Source: an uncultured Pseudomonadota bacterium (GTDB lineage Bacteria; Pseudomonadota; Gammaproteobacteria; Methylococcales; Methylomonadaceae). From it: 64,000 nucleotides of DNA. Location: assembly GCA_903834465.1 (NCBI GenBank), contig CAILJB010000091.1, forward strand, positions 79,085 through 143,084. Reading direction: 5' to 3'. Of the stretch, positions 35,731 to 44,235 are shown piece by piece. Positions within the stretch are counted from its first letter, which is position 1. Every line of letters begins with the position of its first letter. The notes under the pieces were generated by a model. It searched no databases. It was not told where the DNA came from and was given only the letters and a program-made list of their open reading frames with translations. The translations under genes were made by a program, and so were the position numbers.

Positions 35731-36269
35731 TGAAATTGCGTTATTTATTACCACTGGGCTTATTTTTAGTCATGGCGGTTTTCTTAGGCATTGGTTTAAA
35801 ACTCGACCCACACGAAGTGCCATCGCCGTTGATTGACAAACCTGCTCCCGCTTTCACATTAGCGCAATTGCATGAACCACAAAAAACCTTTTCTCCCGAA
35901 TACATGAAAGGCAAGGTGTGGCTTTTAAATGTGTGGGCTTCATGGTGTGCGTCGTGTCGTGAGGAACATGTTTTTTTTACTGAATTTGCGCGAACAAATC
36001 CATCTGTAAATTTGATTGGTTTGAATTACAAAGATGAACCTGCCGCCGCGCAGCAATGGTTAGCAAAATTAGGTAATCCGTATTTAGTCAGTGTTTCAGA
36101 TACCGAAGGCATGGCAGGTTTAGATTGGGGCGTTTACGGTGTTCCCGAAACCTTTGTGATTGATAAAAAAGGCATTGTTCGTCACAAACAAACAGGGCCA
36201 GTAGATTCGACGATTTTGCAAACAGTGATTATGCCGTTGATTGAAAAGTTGAATACGGAGGCAGAATGA
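35730..36269 (+). CDS. ccmG: Periplasmic thiol-disulfide reductase CcmG/DsbE
   Basis: A 179-residue membrane-anchored thioredoxin-fold protein. The active site is WASWCASC, and GVYGVPETFVIDKKG carries the cis-Pro and acidic family features. CcmG reduces apocytochrome or CcmH cysteines. It is a different protein from the TlpA-like one at 4708. Its stop overlaps ccmH. Confidence 0.95.
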   Translation: MKLRYLLPLGLFLVMAVFLGIGLKLDPHEVPSPLIDKPAPAFTLAQLHEPQKTFSPEYMKGKVWLLNVWASWCASCREEHVFFTEFARTNPSVNLIGLNYKDEPAAAQQWLAKLGNPYLVSVSDTEGMAGLDWGVYGVPETFVIDKKGIVRHKQTGPVDSTILQTVIMPLIEKLNTEAE

Positions 36270-36721
36270 AAAAATTAGTCTTATGTTTACTACTTTTAAG
36301 CCAAAGCATCCACGCAGAAATTGAAATCTATCAATTCGCCACGCCCGAACTCGAATCGCGTTATCAAACGTTAACCGAAGAATTACGTTGTTTAGTTTGT
36401 CAAAACCAAAATATCGCCGATTCACATGCCGAACTCGCGCAAGATTTACGGCGAAAAGTTTATGAAAAATTAAGTTCTGGTGAAAGTAATGAGCAAATCA
36501 TTACTTTCATGACCGAGCGTTACGGTGATTTTGTGTTGTATCGTCCGCCATTCAACGTAAAGACTTTGATTTTATGGCTTGCGCCAATTTTGGCTTTGAT
36601 TATCGGTGGTTTCAGTTTTTGGTCATTACTCAAACACCGTAAAAACGAAAAAATCGAATTATCTGCTAGCGAACGCGAACGTCTTAACAAACTTTTACAA
36701 ACCAAGAGTGATAAACAATGA
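36266..36721 (+). CDS. ccmH: Cytochrome c maturation protein CcmH
   Basis: A 151-residue protein: signal peptide, the thiol motif LRCLVCQNQNIADSHAELAQDLR that reduces the CXXCH site of apocytochromes, and a membrane helix (about 103-121). It ends with a four-base overlap into ccmI, so haem-lyase parts H and I are separate genes here rather than fused. Confidence 0.95.
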   Translation: MKKLVLCLLLLSQSIHAEIEIYQFATPELESRYQTLTEELRCLVCQNQNIADSHAELAQDLRRKVYEKLSSGESNEQIITFMTERYGDFVLYRPPFNVKTLILWLAPILALIIGGFSFWSLLKHRKNEKIELSASERERLNKLLQTKSDKQ

Positions 36722-37938
36722 TTCAATTCAGTATTTTCGTCGCGTTATTCATTGTTATCGCGTTATGTTTTTTACTGATTCCGTTTTGGTTAAAACCTAA
36801 CATTACGCCGCAAAATGATTCAGAAATAAACATTGAACTCGCCCAAAAAAAATTACAATCGCTAGAAATAGATTTAGCAAATAGTCTGATTACTCAAGCG
36901 CAATTTGAGCCATTAAAAGAGGAATTGCTGTTAAATTTACATCGTGATTTAAAAGACGCTAACGCACACACGATTAACGAAAACAAAGGTCGCTGGCTTA
37001 CGATTCCTTTAGGTATTGGCGTGCCATTGCTTGCCTTAGCATTGTATAGCCTCAAAGGCGATTTGCGTGCTTTTGACGAGGCGGCAACTCAAGGCGAACT
37101 CCCGACGAGAACATCCGCTGACATTAACGCCATGGTCGAAAAACTCGCGCAAAAAATGGTGCAAAATCCTAACGATTCGCAAGGTTGGATAATGTTGGCG
37201 CGTTCTTACAAAGTGTTGAAACGTTATCCCGAAGCGGTTGATGCGCTACGGAAAGCGCGGGCTTTATTAGGTGATGACCCTGACACGTTGTTGCAATTAG
37301 CTGATATGCTGGCGATGGTAAACAATGGTTCATTACACGGCGAAGCGACCGAATTAGTGGCGAAAGTTTTAGAGCAAGATGCAAATAATGAAATGGGGTT
37401 GTGGCTATACGGTTTAGTCAATGCCGAAGAAGGTAAATTTAACGAATCCATTGGTTATTGGCAAAAATTGCAAACGCATTATCAGCCGCAAGATGCCGAT
37501 TATTTGGAAGTACAAAAACTCATTGACCAAGCAAAAGAAGCCTTGGGACAAGCAACTGCAACACCTGAAAATAAAACAATTACAAGCAATAAGAGCATTC
37601 GTTTATCGGTAACATTAGACAATAAATTTAAAGAATCTACAAATCCTGACGATACTGTCTTCATCTATGCACAACCGGCGCAAGGTGGAAAGATGCCACT
37701 GGCAGCAGTAAAAAAACAGGTGAAAGATTTGCCGTTAGACATCACACTCGATGACAGCATGGCAATGATACCTAATATGACTATTTCATCTGTGGAGAAT
37801 GTACAACTGAGCGCAAGAATTAGTCATTCAGGCAATGCTATTGCCCAAGCCGGCGAACCAATTGGCAAAAAGCAAATTTCAACACAAATTGATAATGGCG
37901 TGGTGAATTTGGTGATTAGTGAAACGGTAAATCCGTAA
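36718..37938 (+). CDS. ccmI: Cytochrome c maturation protein CcmI
   Basis: A 406-residue protein with two N-terminal membrane helices (about 4-22 and 93-111), then TPR repeats (WIMLARSYKVLKRYPEAVDALRKARAL and following) and a C-terminal periplasmic beta-rich domain. CcmI holds apocytochromes c for the CcmF/CcmH lyase. It is the last gene of ccmCDEFGHI, in which all neighbours overlap by one to four bases. Confidence 0.93.
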   Translation: MIQFSIFVALFIVIALCFLLIPFWLKPNITPQNDSEINIELAQKKLQSLEIDLANSLITQAQFEPLKEELLLNLHRDLKDANAHTINENKGRWLTIPLGIGVPLLALALYSLKGDLRAFDEAATQGELPTRTSADINAMVEKLAQKMVQNPNDSQGWIMLARSYKVLKRYPEAVDALRKARALLGDDPDTLLQLADMLAMVNNGSLHGEATELVAKVLEQDANNEMGLWLYGLVNAEEGKFNESIGYWQKLQTHYQPQDADYLEVQKLIDQAKEALGQATATPENKTITSNKSIRLSVTLDNKFKESTNPDDTVFIYAQPAQGGKMPLAAVKKQVKDLPLDITLDDSMAMIPNMTISSVENVQLSARISHSGNAIAQAGEPIGKKQISTQIDNGVVNLVISETVNP

Positions 37939-38111
37939 CTATTGCCGTTATTTATGCACCATTCTCAACTTCGCCAGATTCTTGACGTTTACAAGGTAAT
38001 TTATTGAAATAATTAAATTATTACTTTTTGGTATCTATACTGCTTAGAGCTAAACATTATTACTGGGTTTATGACCCGATTTCATTCACGGTAAAAATTT
38101 TAGCTCTCATT

Positions 38112-41042
38112 ATGAAAAAAAGTAACGTGCGTCATTTGACTACCGCATTGGCTGCGACCTCTTTTTTGGTCAGTTCATCCAGTTATGCACTGGGTATTGG
38201 TGATATGAAATTGCAGTCCGCGCTTAATCAAAATTTGCAAGCCGAAATTGCGTTAATTTTATCTGACGAAGAAAAAGCCGTTGACTTTAAAGTGGGATTA
38301 GCCCCGAATGCAAAATTTGATGAAGCCGGGATTCCGTGGACATTATTTTTATCCAAAATTAAATTTCAAGCTGTCACAAAAAATGGCAAAACGTTCATTA
38401 AACTCAGCTCAACGGAAGTTTTAAAAGAACCTTTTTTAGATTTTTTACTCGAAATTAAAAGTGCGAAAGGCAGTTTATATCGTGAATTTACCATCTTAAT
38501 TGACCCCCCTGCTGCCTATCATGTAGCAGCCGAAACATTGCCACCACCGGTGGTGCAAACGGCATCTGAATTACCACAACGTTTTATCTCAGCACTTAGT
38601 GAAATAACTTCCGAAGAAAGTAATTACGGACCAACACGCCAAAATGAAACGCTCTGGAGCATTGCCGCACAATTTAATAAACAAAATAACGTCTCTATCG
38701 AGCGAATGCTTGCTGCTATTTATATTGCTAATCCGGAAGCCTTTTCCAGCAAAAAAACAGACTCTCTTATTGTCGGACGAGTGCTGAAAATTCCAACCTT
38801 TGCTAAATCTCCTCTATTATTTGCAGCGGCATCGCAAGAACATGTATCCAAACCTACAGCTCCAAAATTGGTTCGTGTTGCAAAACAACCTCATCACGAA
38901 AAACCAGCGAAATCAGAACCAGTTACTATTGAATCTGCCGCTATGCAGCAAAAAATGACTGACTTAGAAAAACAATTAGCTGCCATGAAAAAAACTATTG
39001 CTGAAAAAGAGACTCAAATAATCACCTCAAAACCATCTTCGACGACAACCAAATCTGAACCGACGATAAAACCGGAACTTGCAGCAAAACCTGTGCCTGT
39101 CGCGCCCTCAATTCCAAATCCCGTAGCACCTATTACAACACCTGTTGCACCCGTAATTCAGACCGTATTACCACCACCTGTATCAGCCCCCGTTATTGTT
39201 CCGCAAACTGCTGCACCGATATTAGAAGCACCAACCCAACCTATCGCGGTATTACCGCCAACGACCTTACCCGCTGTTATTACTACTCCACCATCTGTTG
39301 TCACACCAACACTACCTGTGACACCAACACCTGTAATCACAACAACGTCTGATAATTATTTTGGTATTCCCGCCGATTTGTATTATTACGTTGCGGGTGG
39401 CGTAGGTTCATTACTATTAGGATTACTAGCGTTGTTACGTTTGCGTGAACGAAATAAAACGACAGATGTTACAACTGAAATTATCACAACATCCGAAGAA
39501 ACTGAAACAAAAGAAGATGAGGCGAATATCAGTAAAAAAATAGAAGATTCAAGTTCAACTATGTTTGATGATAGCTTTGATATGGATAATATGGAGTTTG
39601 AAAATTTCGCAGCTAGCGAATTTAGTGATTTTATAAATAATGATCCCGATAAACATGACATAGATGACATCTTATACAAAGCTGATATTTATTGTGCTTA
39701 CGGTAACAATGAGCAAGCCGAAAAATTATTGTTCGACGAATTTATTAAAAATCCTCAGGCGCATGATTATGCACTCAGATTATTAAAACTTTATGAGGCG
39801 CAAGATAATAAAATCGAATTTAAAAATTTTATATTGGAATTAGTCAAACTCGGCAAAAACGATTTGCCTGATTTTTGGGTGCAAGTATCTGACATCGCAG
39901 CAGAGTTTTATCCTGAAGCCTTATTCTTTACGCCCCCACCTGCTATTCCTAATCCATTAACCTCAATTCCGTTTGATGAAATGTTTGCAAGTGTAAATTT
40001 AGATGAAAAATTTGATGACAGCATTGATTTTGACTCGATGAGTTTTGATGATGCTGATGATAAAGAAATTACTTTTGGTGAGTTATCACCGGAAGAAACC
40101 TTATCTTCTGCGGACGTAACAGATTTGTTTACAACACCCGCAGCTATTCCTATCGCGTCAACGTCGATGGATCAAATGTTCGCAAATGAAATTACAAATC
40201 AAAAATCGGATAATGGTCTTAATTTTGGCTCAATGGGTTTTGATGATCCTGATGATAAAGAAATTACGTTTGGTGAATTAACACATGAAGAGACGCTGTC
40301 TTCTGCGGATGTGACAGATTTTTTCGGTGAATTATCAGACAACACACCAATAACATTTGAATTTGATAAAATATCAATAACTGAAAAAGAAGAGTCTGCA
40401 TTGGACTTTAGTAGTTTTGAAATGAATGAATCATTAGAAACAAAACCAACTGTATTTGAAATCCCAACTGAAGAGTTAGCCTTAGATTTCAGTGCCTTTG
40501 CGCTAGACAGCCAACCTGAAGAAACACCTGCTGAAGACATGACGTTAGATTTCAGTGCCTTTGCGCTAGACAGTAAATCTGAACATAGCGAAGAATTAGC
40601 CTTGGATTTCAATGCTTTTGTCGCAGACAGCAAACCTGAATCACAAATCGAAGAACATGTATTGAATTTTGTCACAAGTGAACCGTTTAAAGATGAAACC
40701 ACGACATTTGAATTCACTGAAAATCCATCTGAGACAAAAACAGTTCAAGAAGAACCAGAATTGGTAATGGTCGATTTTCCGTTTGAGAAACAAGAGGCGG
40801 CGACATTTAAACAATCATTTACCTTTGAAAAGGTAAATGATTTAGTTGAAGAAAATGGGATGCGAACCTATTTAGATTTAACGAAAGTGCCAGAAAATGA
40901 AGACGAACACTTAGAATATTTAGACATGAGTGATTCGCAATTTGCTGAACTTTTAGTTGCTGAAATGTTGAAGAAACACCAAATCAAAGAACGGTTATGC
41001 CGTCAAAAAATTGTTCAAGAAGTGCTGGATAAATTGCGTTAA
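38112..41042 (+). CDS. fimV: FimV-family peptidoglycan-binding pilus/motility hub protein
   Basis: A 976-residue protein starting at ATG 38112, where a signal peptide begins (MKKSNVRHLTTALAATSFL); an upstream in-frame start would add 28 residues. Layout: FimV N-terminal domain (to about 140), LysM-like peptidoglycan-binding segment (NETLWSIAAQFNKQNN), coiled coil, Pro/Val/Thr-rich linker, one membrane helix (YYYVAGGVGSLLLGLLALL), then a long acidic cytoplasmic region with repeats and a TPR-like segment (AYGNNEQAEKLLFDEF), and a C-terminal FimV-type helix (FAELLVAEMLKKHQIKERL). FimV organises type IV pili and polar localisation in other bacteria. Confidence 0.92.
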   Translation: MKKSNVRHLTTALAATSFLVSSSSYALGIGDMKLQSALNQNLQAEIALILSDEEKAVDFKVGLAPNAKFDEAGIPWTLFLSKIKFQAVTKNGKTFIKLSSTEVLKEPFLDFLLEIKSAKGSLYREFTILIDPPAAYHVAAETLPPPVVQTASELPQRFISALSEITSEESNYGPTRQNETLWSIAAQFNKQNNVSIERMLAAIYIANPEAFSSKKTDSLIVGRVLKIPTFAKSPLLFAAASQEHVSKPTAPKLVRVAKQPHHEKPAKSEPVTIESAAMQQKMTDLEKQLAAMKKTIAEKETQIITSKPSSTTTKSEPTIKPELAAKPVPVAPSIPNPVAPITTPVAPVIQTVLPPPVSAPVIVPQTAAPILEAPTQPIAVLPPTTLPAVITTPPSVVTPTLPVTPTPVITTTSDNYFGIPADLYYYVAGGVGSLLLGLLALLRLRERNKTTDVTTEIITTSEETETKEDEANISKKIEDSSSTMFDDSFDMDNMEFENFAASEFSDFINNDPDKHDIDDILYKADIYCAYGNNEQAEKLLFDEFIKNPQAHDYALRLLKLYEAQDNKIEFKNFILELVKLGKNDLPDFWVQVSDIAAEFYPEALFFTPPPAIPNPLTSIPFDEMFASVNLDEKFDDSIDFDSMSFDDADDKEITFGELSPEETLSSADVTDLFTTPAAIPIASTSMDQMFANEITNQKSDNGLNFGSMGFDDPDDKEITFGELTHEETLSSADVTDFFGELSDNTPITFEFDKISITEKEESALDFSSFEMNESLETKPTVFEIPTEELALDFSAFALDSQPEETPAEDMTLDFSAFALDSKSEHSEELALDFNAFVADSKPESQIEEHVLNFVTSEPFKDETTTFEFTENPSETKTVQEEPELVMVDFPFEKQEAATFKQSFTFEKVNDLVEENGMRTYLDLTKVPENEDEHLEYLDMSDSQFAELLVAEMLKKHQIKERLCRQKIVQEVLDKLR
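39940..40325 (+). repeat. Tandem ~190-bp duplication inside fimV
   Basis: Two adjacent units, about 39940-40135 and 40137-40325, encode matching stretches with AIP, then D(E/Q)MFA, then SM(S/G)FDD(A/P)DDKEITFGEL, then EETLSSADVTD. The DNA has diverged moderately, which suggests an old in-frame duplication. Confidence 0.8.
40396..40680 (+). repeat. About 20-residue acidic repeats (LDFsAF) inside fimV
   Basis: Four to five units start with ALDFSSFEM, ALDFSAFALDS, TLDFSAFALDS, ALDFNAFVADS and a degenerate VLNFVTS. The middle two share nearly identical DNA. The number of copies is likely to vary between strains. Confidence 0.8.
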
Positions 41043-42067
41043 TCCGAAATGATTTCGCGCAACACGGCGGTGGCATAACTGCCTGCTGGCAAACTAAATT
41101 GCAAGCGCAATGTGTCATCGGCGCCAAATTCCCACGTTAAATCCGCCGGCATCACGCGCAACGCTCGGCGGTCGATTTCTAACCCAAAAGCAATCAAACC
41201 GCTGGCAAGTTCGGCATATTTTTCAATGACGTTTTGTTCTAACGCCAACGCTTCAGCTTTCACACGCGGTTCACCTTTGCCGTATAACGCACCGGTCGGA
41301 TGCAAAGCGTTTTGTGTTAATCGGTTACAAATATCATCATCAATCGCCTCACAACTAAAACAACTGTGCGAACCATCAATCATAAACACGTCGCCAGCCA
41401 AACCTTGATGCCAACAATTTTGCTCAATGCGTGTCGCTAAAATGTGATTAAACAAAAACGACCGCGTCGCTGATAAATATAAACTGCGTTGTTCGCGCCC
41501 AACTTTTGCACCTTGAAACATCGCTAACGCTTTTTGAACATTTTGACCACCATGACCAAAACGTTGCGTGCCATAATAATTCGCTACACCGCCGTTTTTA
41601 ATTTGGGTTAATTGTTCAATCGTTTTGGCTTTATCGCCGCGCCATTGCCGCACCGTTAATTCAAAACGATTACTTGCCAACGCGCCACGTTTTAATTTTC
41701 GAGCATGACGTGTCACAGAAAGAATTTTAAAGCCTTCTGCTGCAAAATCTTGCCATTGCGGTTCATCACCTTTTGGCAACCAGACACTAAACCATTGTGT
41801 AGTAATCGCATGTCTATCTTTCATGCCTGCAAAACCAATGTCACGCTGACGAACGCCCGCGAACCGCGCTAATTGTCGCGCCACATATTCGGTGTTTTCG
41901 CCCGTTTTTTGGATTTGCAAAAAAATGTGTTCGCCACTGCCAGACGGTTCAAATGCCAACGTTTCTTCAACAATAAAATCTTCTGGCAAGGTGCGAATCA
42001 CGCCCTGCCCTGACGGTGTGCCGTAAGTATGCACCCAAACGGGTGGGATTAGATTTTCAGAACTCAC
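41039..42067 (-). CDS. truD: tRNA pseudouridine(13) synthase TruD
   Basis: A 342-residue enzyme that makes pseudouridine 13 in tRNA-Glu. The catalytic Asp lies in [16 protein letters not shown], with the family stretches NYYGTQRFG and [12 protein letters not shown] also present. Its start overlaps the prfB stop by four bases, so it is translationally coupled to prfB. The 3' end overlaps the end of fimV by four bases on the opposite strand. Confidence 0.95.
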   Translation of the reverse strand: MSSENLIPPVWVHTYGTPSGQGVIRTLPEDFIVEETLAFEPSGSGEHIFLQIQKTGENTEYVARQLARFAGVRQRDIGFAGMKDRHAITTQWFSVWLPKGDEPQWQDFAAEGFKILSVTRHARKLKRGALASNRFELTVRQWRGDKAKTIEQLTQIKNGGVANYYGTQRFGHGGQNVQKALAMFQGAKVGREQRSLYLSATRSFLFNHILATRIEQNCWHQGLAGDVFMIDGSHSCFSCEAIDDDICNRLTQNALHPTGALYGKGEPRVKAEALALEQNVIEKYAELASGLIAFGLEIDRRALRVMPADLTWEFGADDTLRLQFSLPAGSYATAVLREIISD

Positions 42068-43162
42068 AAGCCGCTCTTCAAACTGGCTTCAATAAAGCCG
42101 TCTAAATCACCATCTAAAACCGCTTGCGTGTTACCAACTTCATAGCCGGTGCGTAAATCTTTAATGCGCGATTGGTCTAAAACGTAAGAGCGAATCTGAC
42201 TGCCCCAACCAATATCCGATTTACTGTCTTCAAGAGCTTGCGCGGTTTCGTTACGTTTTCGCATTTCGAGTTCGTACAATTTCGCTTTAAGTTGTTTCAT
42301 CGCGGTATCGCGGTTTTTATGTTGCGAACGGTCGCTTTGACATTGCACCACAATTCCTGTTGGCGCGTGGGTTAAACGCACAGCGGATTCGGTTTTGTTA
42401 ATATGCTGACCACCCGCGCCACTGGCACGATAAACGTCGGTGCGAATATCGGCGGGATTGATTTCAATGTCGATGTCATCGTCAATTTCGGGCGAAACAA
42501 AGACCGATGCAAACGAGGTATGACGACGATTACCCGAATCAAACGGCGATTTACGAACTAAACGATGCACGCCGGTTTCCGTTCTGAGCCAACCAAACGC
42601 ATATTCACCTTCAAAACGAATCGTCGCACTTTTAATGCCTGCCACGTCGCCTTGTGATTCTTCGATGAGTTCGGTTTTAAAACCTTTGCGTTCGCCCCAA
42701 CGCAAAAACATCCGCTCAATCATTGATGCCCAATCTTGTGCTTCTGTGCCGCCCGAACCCGATTGAATATCCAAAAAGGCATTATTTGCGTCCATTTTGC
42801 CTGAAAACATGCGGCGGAATTCTAAGCCGGCGACGTGTTTATCAAAACCATCGACATCGTTTGCAACAATATCAACGGTGTCAGCATCATTTTCTTCAAC
42901 TGCCATAGCGAGCAATTCTTCGGCATCATCCAAACCGCGTGTGAGTTCGATAAGTCCGTTGACAACAAGTTCTAATTGTCCGCGTTCTTTGCCTAACTCT
43001 TGCGCTTGTTGTGGATTTGACCAAATTGTTGGGTCTTCGAGTTCGCGTAAAACTTCGATTAAACGTTCGTGTTTGGTTTCGAAGTCAAAGATACCCCCGT
43101 AGCGCGTCAACGCGGCTTTTTAAATCGGTGAGTTTGTTTTTTATTGGGTTGATTTCTTGCAT
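42064..43162 (-). CDS. prfB: Peptide chain release factor 2 with programmed +1 frameshift
   Basis: RF2 recognises UGA and UAA stops. Translation starts at ATG 43162 ([13 protein letters not shown]) and reaches an in-frame TGA at 43087-43085 as codon 26. The slippery sequence CGG GGG TAT CTT TGA C, with its internal Shine-Dalgarno-like purines, is the classic +1 site; after slipping on CTT the frame continues as DFETKHERL to 42064. The joined protein is 365 residues, the same as in E. coli. The SPF anticodon-like tripeptide ([11 protein letters not shown]) and GGQ ([11 protein letters not shown]) are intact. This recoding lets RF2 regulate its own level. Confidence 0.97.
43074..43100 (-). promoter_or_regulatory. 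prfB programmed frameshift site
   Basis: The minus-strand sequence CGGGGGTATCTTTGAC covers an SD-like G-run three bases before the CTT slip codon and the TGA stop (43087-43085). Low RF2 slows termination at this UGA and favours the +1 slip. Confidence 0.95.
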
Positions 43163-43191
43163 GTTTTTAAAGGTAAAAAGTAAAAAAGTTT

Positions 43192-44235
43192 TTAAACTTG
43201 CCACGCCGCCAATTGCGCGTCGTCATTAAAAGGTTTAACCGTTACATCGCTGGCTTCACCATTTTTTTCAGCAATCGATAATGTCACAGATTCCGCATTT
43301 TTGCCTTGTCCGTAACGTGCCACAATACTGGCAATCAGTTTTAAATCGTCATCCGTTGGCAAACCATCCACTAACGCCAACGAACCTTTGTGACTTTCCG
43401 GATGCACGCTGATAAATTCTTTGCGATAACCTTGCATAAAACGCCCTTCGCCTTCGTCACGCGCAATAATCAATTTGAAATGCGGTTTAGGTCGAATGTG
43501 TCGCCCCACTTTGAGCAACATAATATCGTCAAATTCATATTCTTTATGCCCGTGTGCTTGCCACAAATCGACCAATTTTGACGAATAGAATTTGTCGGTT
43601 AAAAAGCAACAACCACCTGCCGGTTGAGCAAAATCTTCAAAACCAAATTTCGCTGCCATTTCAAATTGTGGTTTGCGTGACCGTCCTGACAAATCCAACA
43701 ATTTTTCGCGGTCTAACCAGCCTTCGAGTTCGGGCAAAGTCGGTTCTAAATTTTTCGCACACAACGGACGCACGAGTAAATCATCTGCCCCCGATTGTTT
43801 TGCGACAATGGGTAATTTTGATTTTGTTTGCGACATTGGACGTTGTCCCAGCACTTCGCCAGTAATAATAAAATCAAAACCATTTTCAAGCATCCATTGT
43901 TTAGCTTTATTGACCATGAAAATTTTGCAATCCGTGCAAGGATTCATATTTGTGCCGTAACCATGTTTAGGGTTAATTAGCACATCTTTATATTCTTCAA
44001 TCACATCGATAATGTGCAGCTTAATGCCTAATTGTTCTGCTGCCCACAGCGCATTATTGCGTTTAGGTTTATCTTTATCGCGATTACGAATAGCGTGCGT
44101 GTGTCCTTCGACACAAAAACCGGTAAAAAAGTTAATGCCTTCGACGTAAATGCCTTGTTCTTGAATCACTTTAACAGCTAACAGTGAATCTAAGCCGCCA
44201 GAAATTAAGGCAACGGCTTTGCGTGGTTCGTTCAT
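43192..44235 (-). CDS. PP-loop ATP-pyrophosphatase, MnmA/ThiI-like
   Basis: A 347-residue protein with the PP-loop SGGLDSLLA at residues 12-20 and a MnmA/ThiI-like domain (NPCTDCKIFMVNKAK with a CxxC, FIITGEVLGQRPMSQ, LLVRPLCAKNLEPTLPE). A further cysteine pair is in PAGGCCFLTD. Members of this group are often labelled tRNA thiolases, but the exact uridine modified is not established for this subfamily. Its start overlaps the stop of the GGDEF-EAL gene (ATGA), placing it at the end of the stressosome operon by position. Confidence 0.82.
   Translation of the reverse strand: MNEPRKAVALISGGLDSLLAVKVIQEQGIYVEGINFFTGFCVEGHTHAIRNRDKDKPKRNNALWAAEQLGIKLHIIDVIEEYKDVLINPKHGYGTNMNPCTDCKIFMVNKAKQWMLENGFDFIITGEVLGQRPMSQTKSKLPIVAKQSGADDLLVRPLCAKNLEPTLPELEGWLDREKLLDLSGRSRKPQFEMAAKFGFEDFAQPAGGCCFLTDKFYSSKLVDLWQAHGHKEYEFDDIMLLKVGRHIRPKPHFKLIIARDEGEGRFMQGYRKEFISVHPESHKGSLALVDGLPTDDDLKLIASIVARYGQGKNAESVTLSIAEKNGEASDVTVKPFNDDAQLAAWQV

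Noticed and set aside
40199..40717. A 172-codon open frame on the minus strand inside fimV.
   Set aside because: It is the mirror of the repetitive acidic region of fimV, is Ser/Lys-rich low complexity, and has no start signal or domain.
42064..43162. prfB looks like a broken gene because its two parts are in different frames.
   Set aside because: The break is the classic programmed +1 frameshift site, so the gene is intact.
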